From Manduca sexta (taxonomy: Eukaryota > Arthropoda > Insecta > Lepidoptera > Sphingidae): DNA of 64,000 bases. Of this stretch, positions 15,001 through 30,162 are shown piece after piece (position 1 is the first letter of the stretch; every line of letters starts with the position of its first letter). Where the stretch lies: the NCBI RefSeq assembly GCF_014839805.1, contig NC_051130.1:5704001-5768000 (forward strand). The letters are read 5' to 3'. The position numbers and the translations under genes are program-made. A model generated the notes under the pieces. That model was not told where the DNA came from and ran no database searches. It saw nothing but the letters and a program-made list of their open reading frames with translations.

Positions 15001-15600
15001 GTCCACTAGTTATTTTTAATATTGGATAAAATAAAATTCTATAAACATATGCCTAAATGTATATAAATTTGCATTCATGAGATAACTGTTAAATTCTACA
15101 AAAAATGTGAAAGTGTTGTTTAGGTCTTTGTTTAAAATTTTTATGCAACTTTACACCGCCAGAACCTAAAAGACAACAGTTTTTATCTTAAAAAAATATA
15201 GTACATTATTTTAGGAAACGATTTCACACAGACAGAGCTGTGAGTAGATGATAGTAATAAATACAACACTAGGCAGTAAACACAATAATAACTTTGGATT
15301 TTAATAAAAACATCATACTGCAAAAACATACGAAAAAAAACACAAATACGACTTCACAATATGTGCGAAGGTCCGAATATCGCAAAGTCAACATACTTAT
15401 TATCATTTACCTTTGTCCTTAATTTCTTTGACAACGGCATCCGCGAAGTTTGACTTTCCAGATCCATCACGACCGCTTCCGAGATCGTTGACAACAACTT
15501 TGGCACCCCGGGAACCTAACAATAGGGCGTAGGCCTTGCCCAGGCCACCGCCAGCGCCCGTAACCACTGCGACGCGTCCATCAAAACGCAATTGGTCCAT
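47..15600 (-). CDS. HSD17B4: Peroxisomal multifunctional enzyme type 2 (17-beta-HSD4), 3' end cut by window
   Basis: Exons by splice sites and phase: 15600-15411, 11942-11797, 11444-11293, 10637-10466, 9966-9860, 9527-9398, 5608-5512, 4884-4724, 4192-4066, 1661-1478, 1213-1091, 665-508, 250-47. They encode 650 residues; the last exon or exons lie left of position 1. Residues 1-300 are the short-chain dehydrogenase: start [19 protein letters not shown], catalytic S149, Y162 and K166 (ANYSAAK). Residues 310-580 are the MaoC-type 2-enoyl-CoA hydratase 2, with D493 and H498 in the SGD-x-NPLHIDP motif. Residues 595-650 begin the SCP2 sterol-carrier domain, of which about 75 residues and any peroxisomal C-terminal signal are missing. 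By family, the enzyme hydrates enoyl-CoA and oxidises 3-hydroxyacyl-CoA in peroxisomal beta-oxidation. The animal protein is about 735 residues, so length fits. Two exons (2 and 8) could be misread as separate genes because introns reach 3.8 kb. The start is the only Met ahead of the Rossmann strand. The identification is firm; exact exon borders are hand-called. Confidence 0.96.
775..1005 (-). mobile_element. tRNA-headed SINE, family 2, copy in Mfe2 intron 11
   Basis: On the minus strand the head carries a Pol III B-box-like word, GTTCGAATCCCGGG, around 945-956. The body word GTTCCGTCCCATGATGTGA (plus strand, about 837-855) recurs in the copies near 6.98 kb, 20.94 kb and 24.87 kb. It lies between Mfe2 exons 11 and 12. 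It is not a functional tRNA gene because no cloverleaf can be folded around the B box. Ends are approximate. Confidence 0.6.
2275..3529 (+). mobile_element. Non-autonomous Helitron with internal tandem repeats
   Basis: The element begins with TC (TCTATACTATTATATAAAGC) and ends in CTAG, preceded by the GC hairpin GCGGGCGGAGCCGCGGGC at 3503-3520. An A precedes the 5' end and a T follows the 3' end, which is the A/T target rule of Helitrons. There are no terminal inverted repeats and no target-site duplication. A (TTTG)n run follows the 5' end at about 2300-2330. There is no Rep/helicase coding sequence, so it would need an autonomous partner. It sits in Mfe2 intron 9. Confidence 0.85.
2341..3194 (+). 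repeat. Seven-copy 123-bp tandem repeat inside the Helitron
   Basis: Units beginning ctcaggaactaccggtcc start at 2341, 2464, 2587, 2710, 2833, 2956 and 3079, a strict 123-bp period. Units differ by a few substitutions each (for example ttcagg in unit four, agggta in unit five). The array fills most of the Helitron interior. The short open frames across it are not protein genes. Confidence 0.93.
5872..6077 (+). mobile_element. 5'-truncated Helitron, intron 6 of Mfe2
   Basis: It ends with GCGGGTGAAGCCGCGAGCAA followed by AAGCTAG and then T, the same 3' terminus as the element at 2275-3529. The left part, from about 5878 (aaaaaacaaagtcccc), matches the inner segment of that element near 3325-3345. 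No clear TC start is seen, so the left end is approximate. Confidence 0.7.
6915..7190 (-). mobile_element. tRNA-headed SINE, family 2, intron 6 of Mfe2
   Basis: The plus-strand text has gcccgacccgggattcaaac near 7132-7151, a minus-strand B-box-like head. The body includes ctgtcacatggtgtgataag near 6978-6998, shared with the copies near 0.85 kb and 24.87 kb. It carries small insertions compared with those copies. Confidence 0.55.
7575..7675. repeat. Dispersed repeat with a perfect 7-bp hairpin
   Basis: GAAGGCTGCAAAGCCTTC at 7596-7613 is a perfect 7-bp stem with a 4-base loop, followed by gaaacgtcgggagaaaagta. From memory, the hairpin plus GAAACGTCGGG is a recurring word in insect genomes, at the ends of repeats. 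No second copy is in this window, so the repeat status rests on memory. Confidence 0.35.
7920..8099 (+). mobile_element. Short Helitron remnant, intron 6 of Mfe2
   Basis: It starts with TC (tctaatattataaagaggaa) after an A. It ends with acgggcggaaccgcgagcaa then aagctcg, so the terminal CTAG is mutated to CTCG. At about 180 bp it has the two ends of the family with almost no interior. Confidence 0.65.
10660..10975 (-). mobile_element. RTE-type LINE, C-terminal reverse-transcriptase fragment
   Basis: The minus strand translates to pieces typical of the C-terminus of RTE/BovB-like elements: [16 protein letters not shown], a tail of the form GRPPTRWTD, then a run ending SLGEVYVQH. The plus-strand left end is a (ATC)n run at 10660-10676, which is the 3' microsatellite tail of the element. 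It is 5'-truncated and lies in intron 3 of Mfe2. It is broken and not expected to be active. Confidence 0.82.
12010..12298 (+). mobile_element. SINE-like retroelement, family 3, plus copy
   Basis: It has a poly-A tail at about 12287-12295. Internal words ggcataattatgtcgactgc and acacaaggtgtttaaacccg are matched, in reverse orientation, by the element at 12421-12690. It lies in the first intron of Mfe2. There is no coding capacity, and the class is inferred from the poly-A tail and size. Confidence 0.55.
12421..12690 (-). mobile_element. SINE-like retroelement, family 3, minus copy
   Basis: The plus strand opens with a run of T (12428-12437), the reverse complement of a poly-A tail. Read on the minus strand it has the same order of words as the copy at 12010-12298 (acacaaggtggtaaaaccca, ggcataattatgtcaacagc). 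The two copies face each other about 120 bp apart. Confidence 0.55.
12812..13470 (+). mobile_element. Probable LINE 3' region, 5'-truncated
   Basis: This stretch is much more GC-rich than the intron around it. It ends with gtgatttcccgcaggaaaga followed by an (ATA)n-like tail. The same 3' end recurs, more shortened, at 39665-39730 and 50785-50830, always on the plus strand. The open frames of 66-126 codons on the minus strand have no protein features I recognise. LINE class is an inference from 5' truncation and a shared 3' end. Confidence 0.45.
13471..13790 (-). mobile_element. tRNA-derived SINE, family 1
   Basis: On the minus strand it begins gcggcgatagcctagttggg, a match to a Pol III A box (TAGCCTAGTTGG), then has a B box GGTTCAAATTCC. 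It ends in an (ATT)n tail. Full-length plus-strand relatives lie at 23478-23790 and 52733-53070. It is inserted directly against the tail of the element at 12812-13470. Confidence 0.85.
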
Positions 15601-15867
15601 GTTCGGCGACGGTCAACGACAGAATGAAGTGAAACCGCTTCACGCGTAACAAGAAACCGGTATCAAAGTCCGCTCCGTTGTCAAGTTTATAAAAACAATG
15701 ATAGCAATTCGAGAATCGTGACTCGTAGAAATTAAGGATGTGTATGGCGATAGATCACGGTATACAAGGTATACGGAATACTTTTTCAGTATAATAAACT
15801 TCGCAAAATACGCAACAAAGTTTCTAATTTGAGAACGGATTTCAGGATCGTCAATGAAAAGAATACT

Positions 15868-15893
15868 TCAATTCAATTCAATTCAATTTTTAA
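15868..15893. repeat. (AATTC)n microsatellite
   Basis: About five units of a five-base repeat lie 270 bp upstream of the Mfe2 start codon. No function is implied by the sequence. Confidence 0.8.
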
Positions 15894-16491
15894 ATTGTGG
15901 CTCCATCGTTGGCAGACGATGATTTTGCCAATGTCAAAGTTGAAAGTAGGAAAAGTTACGGTAAATTTTTATGGGTCTAATATTATCTATGACTGTTGAG
16001 CGGTAAATAAAGCAATGGCAATACAAGAAAAGAATACTTAGTAATAAGTTTATAATATTTATTGATACATAATAATAATATTATTGTCAACGATTGCTCA
16101 TTCTGTGACATAAAAAAAATGCGTTTATTTCAATGACTAAATATAAAGAGGACAGGCCTCAAAAGTTAGCTATATGAATAAGTTATATTTATGTTAGGGA
16201 AATCGACGCAGAATTGTCAATATATATGTCTATCTCTTTTACTCAAAGCTTATTTGGAACGCAACAAAAAAAGACAAAAATAATTGCTTTCTTCGCATAT
16301 GGCACTATTTCGTTTACTTCAACACACTGGGACCGCCTTGCGGCAGAAACGCCATTTTATGCTGGCCAGTCGGCAAGTACATGTAGTGTCAGACGATGTA
16401 AACAAATCTTCATAAATATTGAATTTAAAGTAATATAATCATATTCTCAATTGTTCAGTGTGTTTATTAGTGTATTTGTTAAGTTTCGAAA

Positions 16492-16562
16492 ATGACTCAG
16501 TGTTGTGTGAAAGGATGCAAATCGAATTCACGCAAGAAAGACCCCGAAATATATTTTCATAG
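16492..16562 (+). CDS. Orphan first exon of a THAP-type zinc-finger protein
   Basis: An ATG opens 23 codons plus two bases, MTQCCVKGCKSNSRKKDPEI then YFH, ending at a good donor (AG|GTTAGT) at 16563. THAP domains begin this way: Met, then two zinc-binding cysteines four to five residues apart (here C5 and C9), then a basic stretch and an F-H-R/K turn at which many insect THAP genes have their first intron. The second half of the domain (Trp, C-x2-H pair, AVPTIF-like end) is not found in the 1.7 kb before CENP-L. It may be a live gene with a distant second exon, or a stranded exon. THAP proteins bind DNA, and several derive from P-element transposases. Confidence 0.5.
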
Positions 16563-18265
16563 GTTAGTAACTGTTTTTACCGAAAATTAGCAAATATCTT
16601 TGTATAATTACTTTTTGGATGTGTTTTTATCAATTAAAATGATATGTGGATCTGGTTTGTTAAGCTTTGGACCCTTTTAGGCGTGATTTATACACATTAA
16701 AATCATTATGTTTGTTTACACACGAGCTTAGGGATGGGTGGGTGGATTTGTTTAGAAATTATTGATATCGATATTTTAACAGACGCCCGTTTATCAGTTA
16801 CGGTTTTTGTCTTTGAAAGAATGTTAGAGCACACATCAATATTGTATTATTCAGAAGGACAAACTAAGTGAAATTAGAATATTTTTTAAGATAACCAAAA
16901 AATTTAAAAACCAAGGCAAAATGAATTGAGAATATTGAGCGACGTGATTGGAATCCTACACCAAATACATATTTCTTTACATTTTGAGAAGATATGCATA
17001 AACCACACGTTTAATTAACGCGAGTAAAGATAACTGTTTTCCAACAATATTCGCGATAAGTAAAATAGTAATGATTATTATACTTCACCTAATAAGTAGT
17101 AATATTACTTTAATATATTGCTATGAATAAAATTAGAATTGTTACATAAAAGAATAGATAAACATAAAAGAAACAACATAAAGATGAAATGTAAGATATA
17201 TTTTTACAATTGGCGGTCTTATGTTTCGAGCAACCTTTGCATGCACGGAAATAGATACATAATCATATTGTTGTTATTGCAAATAATTATTATAATTGAT
17301 TATCTTAACCACCATTTTTACGGTCATTGATTTTAGTTTGCTGAACCATAGTTATGTTTCTCGATCAAAGAGCATAATAATAAAATAAAATAAAACCAAC
17401 CAAATAATTGCTGGCTACGCTATCTTATTCCATTTATCATGTATTAAATAAATATCTTAATCTGTAACTTAAATTTTTAGCAAGGAATAGTGCAACATAC
17501 AAATATAGATCAAACACAACTGGATGTTTGTCACAACAGGTACTGCTTTGTTTAACAATTGTTACTTATAAATCAGTTTCAGTTTGTTTGTTTACATTAT
17601 GATTTGTTATATTTATATTATGGTAGTTCCTAACCCCTTTCGTATTTGATCTTTTTGGGGCTTGTTTGTCTCTCTTAATTCTTCGATGTCGATACAAAAT
17701 TTTCGGTACTAGCATATCACTATTGTAAGGGGCGGAGTCGGCACCATTTTGTTCATGAAATGTGCCGCATGTCACGTGACCATATTACCCATCCTCTATA
17801 CTTCTTTTATCATTGGTTTATTTTTCCTTTTTGGTAACATCATCAAAATTCAGAAGTGTCAATTGTCATGTATATATTATTTTTTATCTTAAATCGCCCT
17901 GTCGCCCTCAGGATGAAATAGGGATCGTTTATTGAAAATGGTTGTAACTCATGGATGTAAGTTAATCTCGAATTGATAATAGGTAGCACTGACCAAGTCT
18001 GAATTGAGAAAAAACATATTTGTGACGTAGCTTCGGTTTTACTCATCTGAATTCCGTTTCTGAATTCGTTACATTACAGATGTACAATCTCAACCCTTTA
18101 TATTTTTTTATGAGTTGGTAGCCTTGTAACTTGTCTAGTTTTGTCAAGTAAACTTCAAATTTCAAAACAAAAGGTATACGTTTATTTCAAACAATTATTA
18201 TGGCAGTTTGAAAGGCATTCTAGTTTTTATATTAAACGCTTGTGCCGCTAGATTACAACTCAAGA
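16563..18265. other. Intergenic region between THAP exon and CENP-L
   Basis: This is AT-rich sequence with only short open frames and no recognisable motif. A fragment of a dispersed repeat (ggatcgtttattgaaaatgg, 17922-17941) is present. The CENP-L promoter should lie near its right end, but I see no clear core element. Confidence 0.4.
17905..17965 (+). repeat. Fragment of unnamed dispersed repeat (atcgtttattgaaa family)
   Basis: The word gggatcgtttattgaaaatg followed by gttgtaact also occurs near 40495 (gggatcgtttattgaaaact gtcgttac). Diverged forms are near 39068 and 42161. It is probably a MITE-like family, but ends are not visible here. Confidence 0.35.
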
Positions 18266-20476
18266 ATGCCTGCTTACCGACAAGACTCCTCATGTGACCA
18301 AGAAGATGAAGCAAATATAAATTACCAAGCTACAGGAGATCCATTGGCTTGTGAGTCTCTATCCAACCAGTCCTAACCCCTATTGTGTTTATTTATATAA
18401 AGAACAACCCAAAATAGTTTTTCCAGACACAATTTCTTAATTTTCTTCGATGGTCTATATTGTCGTTTTAAAAGAATTCATCTAGTTACATATCAATGTT
18501 AGTTATATTGTTTTGTATGTTTACAGTGATATACAATGAAGGTCTTTGGAGAATATACAAGTTGTCTCCATTACACAACATACAGTGTACAGCTGTAAAG
18601 TTAAAACAATATGCATCGAAAGTGCGACAATCGTTAGTGAGTTCTACACAAATGAATAGCAATCTGAAATATACAGTGCAGTTTGAAGAGCAGCCATTGA
18701 GATATTCAGAGGATGACGCCAATGGTTTAATGGTACAGTAATGTTTTTAACCAAAATTTTAGATTAATGTTATACTCTGTTTTAAGAAAATTGCATGCAT
18801 GGATGCAATTTGGTATAATTAATTTTCATACAAGTAGTACAAAAAGATAAAAGTTTGACTGTATTTCTATCATTAGTTAAGGTTTAATTTTTATAATGAT
18901 GTTTGAAGAATCGAGAGTATCCGAGTGGTCTTTAATATAGTAGGTACTATACGGAATATTATATTTGATTTCCTTTTCTGTGATTGTTTAGGCAAATTTG
19001 ATAAATCTCACTTTTGATAATTGAAGTTTATTAATTATTGTTGTAACAATAACTTCTACAAGAAACTTTCTATCTAAATTAAGTTAATCTATATTTTATT
19101 TCAGATAACAGTATCATCCAGTCAGGAAAACAATAGTAACAAAAAAGTTGTATACACTGCCATTCTATTGTCCTGGGGCATGAGCATTAATTTGGAGAAT
19201 ACTACACACTTGCCATACATGTTAGAGAGAGGAGAACAAAAAATAGGGCATGCAGTGCAAGCCACGCTGAAGAGTGCATTTGATTGTAATATTAAGCAGT
19301 TTACCTTTACCCAGGTATTAATTTGTTAAGAATTTACAGACTACAGAAGAATTTACAGAATTTTAAGTTTATTGTAATAAAATATTTAGAGTGACATCTA
19401 ATATTTGAACATTTTGACAACTGCAATTAACACTACGCTAACTTAAAAATGTGAACTTTACAGAAGCAACATTTAAAGTGATAAATAAGATAAATTTTAT
19501 AATAGTAGAGCTTTCTTAGTGAGCATTATGTGTAATTCAAGAATTCTTCATTTTATACAAAAAAAAAGTGATTTTGTAAACTTACAAAAGATAAAGAAAT
19601 AACAATTTTGCCATCAAATGGAAATTAGCCATAAATCGATTTAGCATAGTGTTAATTGCAGATGTCGATTTTATACTTTAATTTATCATATTGATATATT
19701 TTCAGCACCAACTTTTACAATTTGGGTATATGTTTCTTGAGAATGACACATCCCGTTCTAATGACCCATTCACACTGGTCTACAGGACACCACAATCTGA
19801 TGTAAAAGACAGATTGAGCATGTCTTTTGAAATAGGTGATGTACGGCTCATTTGGAACAGGTTAGTATACATTTCACACTGGAAACTTTTTTCTTCTTAT
19901 TGCTTTGAATGATGAGACAAGCTTGCCTATCTCTTGATGGTAAGCGATACGACCGCCCATATAGAGTAGAAACACCACCCATCACCTTGAATTACAAAGT
20001 ATTGTTTGGTATTCCACTGCACTTCCTGAGGCATGAGATGTTAAGTCTTATTATGTCTAGTACTTACACTGGCTACAATGTCCTTCAAAGCGGAACACAA
20101 CAGTGACTACACAATGATGCTTGTCAGCAAAAATAGACATTGCAGTGTCACCTACCCAGGTGGACTCTCAAATACCAGTGGAACTACATAAGTTATATAA
20201 CAAATCATTACCTTTTATTGCAGGGTAAAAGATGAAAAATCCGACACTTCTGAGCCTGTGATTCTAGCTTATCAAGTACTACAGAACCAAATATTTGAGA
20301 TGACATTTTTAGATGTTACGGTGTTTGAGTTATGCGACTTGAATTTGCCGAAAGGTGAAATCAAAAGTTCGGGTGCAGTGAAAATGAAGACGCCTGAAAT
20401 CGTCAATTGCTTTTTCACTACGTTGAATACGATAAGCTATGGTAATATTTGGAAAGACTTAAATAGTTCAGAATAG
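18266..20476 (+). CDS. CENPL: Centromere protein L (CENP-L), inner kinetochore subunit
   Basis: Exons 18266-18350, 19105-19314 and so on: 18266-18350, 18527-18732, 19105-19314, 19706-19860, 20224-20476, phases consistent, 302 residues. Vertebrate CENP-L is about 340. Exon 2 has the family's opening motif (GLWRIYKLSPLHNIQ, with leading W-x-x-Y-x-x-x-P-L). Exon 3 has the V-x-Y-T strand, a cysteine-poor LPYML segment, then an AFDC motif (SAFDCNIKQF) like the F-D-C-x-x motif in vertebrates. Exon 4 adds FGYMF and a terminal DVRLIW. By family, CENP-L pairs with CENP-N in the constitutive centromere network and, in most species, contacts CENP-A nucleosomes. Lepidoptera lack CENP-A, so its job here must be met in another way. 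I assign it from motif order and length; a search has not been run. An AATAAA lies 3-10 bases after the stop. Confidence 0.8.
19910..20190 (-). mobile_element. 5'-truncated retroelement repeat in CENP-L intron 4
   Basis: The plus-strand sequence includes cttgatggtaagcgatacga near 19933-19952 and tggctacaatgtccttcaaa near 20071-20090. The reverse complement of both words, in order, recurs at 55285-55505 on the plus strand. The open frame of 65 codons here is not a gene. Confidence 0.55.
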
Positions 20477-23302
20477 TAATAAATTATTATAATTTATTGT
20501 TAGTGTTTTATTTATTTAAATAAGTTGAAGAACACTTAATTGATTTTGAAAGTCATGTTACTGAATGAATATGCTAGTCTTTTTTTTTGTAATGGCTATG
20601 CAGCATAAGTCTAACTGTTATTTGCTTCCGCATTTTCAAGGATCGCTCGTAAAATAACGAATTGTACAAACACCAAATGATACGATATCTCTATGTTGCT
20701 ATCTTTATACGGAGTTGACCGTTCACACAGCGTTGTCTTATCATACTAAACTAAGTTCTCTTTACCCAACAACCCGACCGATCAGTTTTGAAATAAAAAT
20801 AAATGCAAGCAATACTGCACTTAATACCTGCATTTCCTGAACAGTACAGATAACACAGAGATTAAATCACCTAGAAGTATGGCGGTAGGTCATGAAAAGG
20901 GTACACACAACTAGGCACTAAAAATTTGTGAATTCCGTCCCATGATATTGTGGTAGGTGGCGCACTCGGCGAGACCAGCTGTTACAGAGCAATAAATTCA
21001 ATACTTACCCCTTTATCTTGCTGAAGGCCGAATATCAGTACGGCAATCATACCTCGTAGAACAATTACGCCATTGGCATAGTGGAAAAAATATGAGCACT
21101 TTTTTAAACGAGTTTATATCGATTTATTTCCTGCATGTTGTGTCCATAAAATAAGATGAAGGCAGGTGGTATGATCATGGTTCATCCCTGCCGGCCTTAG
21201 CTAGTTACTCGGTTGTAAAAAAAGGCCTGTGTAGTCTTGGTATTGGCACCAATTGTCCTAAAGCCGACATTGGATCGTCTGCTTTCGCTACTTCGTTTTC
21301 GATGGTAATATAACTTCGTCTCATGAGTGTAATTGACCCCTGAAAGTGCCTGCTTCTATGAAAACATAGTTCCGGTTGTAACGTGTACAAAAAAAAAACT
21401 ATAAAGTTTTTAACATTTACTCTCATGAAATACACCTTACAAATGTGTCTGCATATTGTAACCTTACAAAATATTTTATCGTATCATTATTACAATGTGC
21501 TAAACTTAAAAGTAACCTATTTTGTAATCATTTCTTTCATTACCTTGCAAGCAGTCCTTTACGTTAGAATTTCGTCTCCCTACACGATATTTCAACGGTT
21601 TTACATATTTTACGAAATTGTAACTTGTGCAATATATACTAGGCCACCACCTATAAGCAAAATGTTTTCGTAAAATTACACCAATTGTTCAAATACAGGA
21701 TTTGCAAGATGCATCCGAGCCTCGCCTTTCGAAATGGTGTCAGTTGCAAAGTTTCTCTTCTTGTCACGATAAACAAGTCTAATATTATAATACGCATACA
21801 TTAAAAGCGAGAACTAGGTTACTGTATTACATAAACAAATTATATACACTGCAAGGTACAAAAAGTTCAAATAAATCACAATAAAATAAAATACACATTT
21901 TAACTCCATAACACAGAATTTCGCTTTATACAGAGATCTCTACAAGCAAATCGTTAAAATAAATATTTATTTGACTAACATTTTAAATATGTAAATAAAA
22001 ATCTGTGAACTTGCGCTACAAAATAGGCCACTTACGGAGAATTTCAGAACAAAACACTGCGTTTCGTACGAAATGATCTCTATATGTACGAAATAGTTTC
22101 TCCAGAGATCTCCTAAAGTGCTATTTTATGCCGGCTGTTTAGTTTCGCCACATAGTTATACATAATATGATTCCGCTTTTAGTACAATCGGAATCGTATC
22201 TAAGGGCATACCCGGCCCGCCATATTTGTCCACTATCCAATACATATCAATTTATGATTATATAACTTGTATGATTTACAAATAAATGCTTCGTTAATGA
22301 TATCGTGAAGAATGACCGTATATATCATGTATAAACATACATACACAAAAATATTACATAGTAAATAGGCATGTTGAAATGAGGCTGAAAGACGTTTGTA
22401 TCTGGTCCGATGTTTGAAGATTCATCCTGCATACATTGAAACACTGAGAAACTTATGTCTATTTTACAATATAAGCTTAGTCGCAGTCAAAACACTACTT
22501 TGAGACATTAAATGTTCGGAATATATGAATAGACAGATAAAACAAAACAACTTGTATAATAAATAATAAACTTTGGATCCTAAGGAAGCAAACGTTCAAT
22601 CACAGACGTGAACTATTTGTAAAATGTAGCTAATACAACTATTGAAATTGAATTGTTATTTGTGGTATATTACTAACTTTTAGTATACCGCCTCAAAGGC
22701 GTACTATGTAAGATTATGTATTATAATGAGTTCTGACGCAAGCTATTCTGCAGCTTTAACTCTAATAATCCGGCATGCAGTAAGTTTCGTACCAATGTTT
22801 GTTGCACACAGCTGCACCCCGCCTGGAAAATTTTAACACAACTGTTACATCACGACGTTTTGTAAACACGTAACTTACATTACAACTGCCTTATAAATTG
22901 TGGAAGGAATATTATGCAGACAAGATTTTAGTATTATACTGCACCTACCATACAATTTCTGGTCTAATTTGGAAAGGCAGATATGTAAGACCTTAAAAAC
23001 TAATGAGATGAATGGGTAGTAACTTATTCCCATTTCTGGTACCAGGTATAATAATCTACATAGTCGTGAGCACACTCTAGATTGGCCGGTTTGACGTCGT
23101 TAACACTAACATTTCACGCGGTTGGTCCCTCAAGTCTTTATGTCTATTGGATCACACGTTCGTAATTTTTGGATAAACTCGCCCGGCCCACTTCTATTTA
23201 TCTATGCCTATACTTGGTTACATAGTTTAGTAGTAAGTGGTGACTGACCTCCCGGCCGTTGTCCCGATGCTGTCCTTAGTGTGTGCAGTGTGTGTGCAAC
23301 AC
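20477..23302. other. Intergenic region between CENP-L and Rab2, two convergent 3' ends
   Basis: This holds the 3' UTR of CENP-L and, on the other strand, that of Rab2. It is AT-rich. A diverged fragment of SINE family 2 lies at about 20930-21050. The short open frames look random. The right part, 22.8-23.3 kb, is likely Rab2 3' UTR, but no single poly-A site stands out. Confidence 0.45.
20930..21050 (-). mobile_element. Fragment of SINE family 2
   Basis: The words ttccgtcccatgatattgtg (20935-20954) and ggtggcgcactcggcgag match the body of the copies near 0.84 kb and 24.86 kb. The tRNA-like head is missing, so strand is set by alignment to those copies. Confidence 0.4.
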
Positions 23303-29538
<6,236 letters not shown>

Positions 29539-30162
29539 TTTCACTACGGTTTATTGAAACTATACCAAACAACTATCGAAAATGACGATTAACAATAGTC
29601 TAAAAGAGTCGTTTTATTGTTAAAAATAACAAAAATAAGACGCAGTTTTAGTTCACCCACAGCTGGTTGAATCAAATTGTCATTGTGAAATTATGAGCAA
29701 TTTTGACAACCGTCAACCACAGAGACTATCTATGGTATTTTCTGTTCTGCATATTTTTTTTAGATTTGTCGAGAATACCAATTATATCCGAGTAAATAAT
29801 ATAAAAGTTTTTTTGATCCCGTATGTTTCAGCCTGTGGATCTGAGCTATAGATGACCACATCGCGGTATAATCAAATAAATATACAGCCTACATCGTAGA
29901 GGATAAATCTTCAATATATAATGAATGTGGCAGCCCTGATGGTAAATGTTTTCCTCTATCTGTCATTTATGTCATGTCAATCAAATAGTTTTTTTGATGT
30001 GAATTGTGATTTACGCGAATAAGTTTGTTATTATTTCTTGTTGTAAATTCTGCACGTTGTATTAGCCTTTTATTGGTATCCAAATACTGTAATTTATTTT
30101 AGGCCTATCGCGTCTTTGTTAATTTTGTAGTCTAATTTCCGTTTGTAACCTTAAAAATTTAA
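29539..30162. promoter_or_regulatory. Head-to-head intergenic region, Rab2 / papain-like gene
   Basis: Only about 620 bp separate the Rab2 start codon (29538, minus) from the first ATG of the plus-strand gene (30163). Both 5' UTRs and core promoters must fit here, which suggests a shared bidirectional promoter. I see no TATA box placed convincingly for either gene. This is inference from spacing. Confidence 0.5.
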
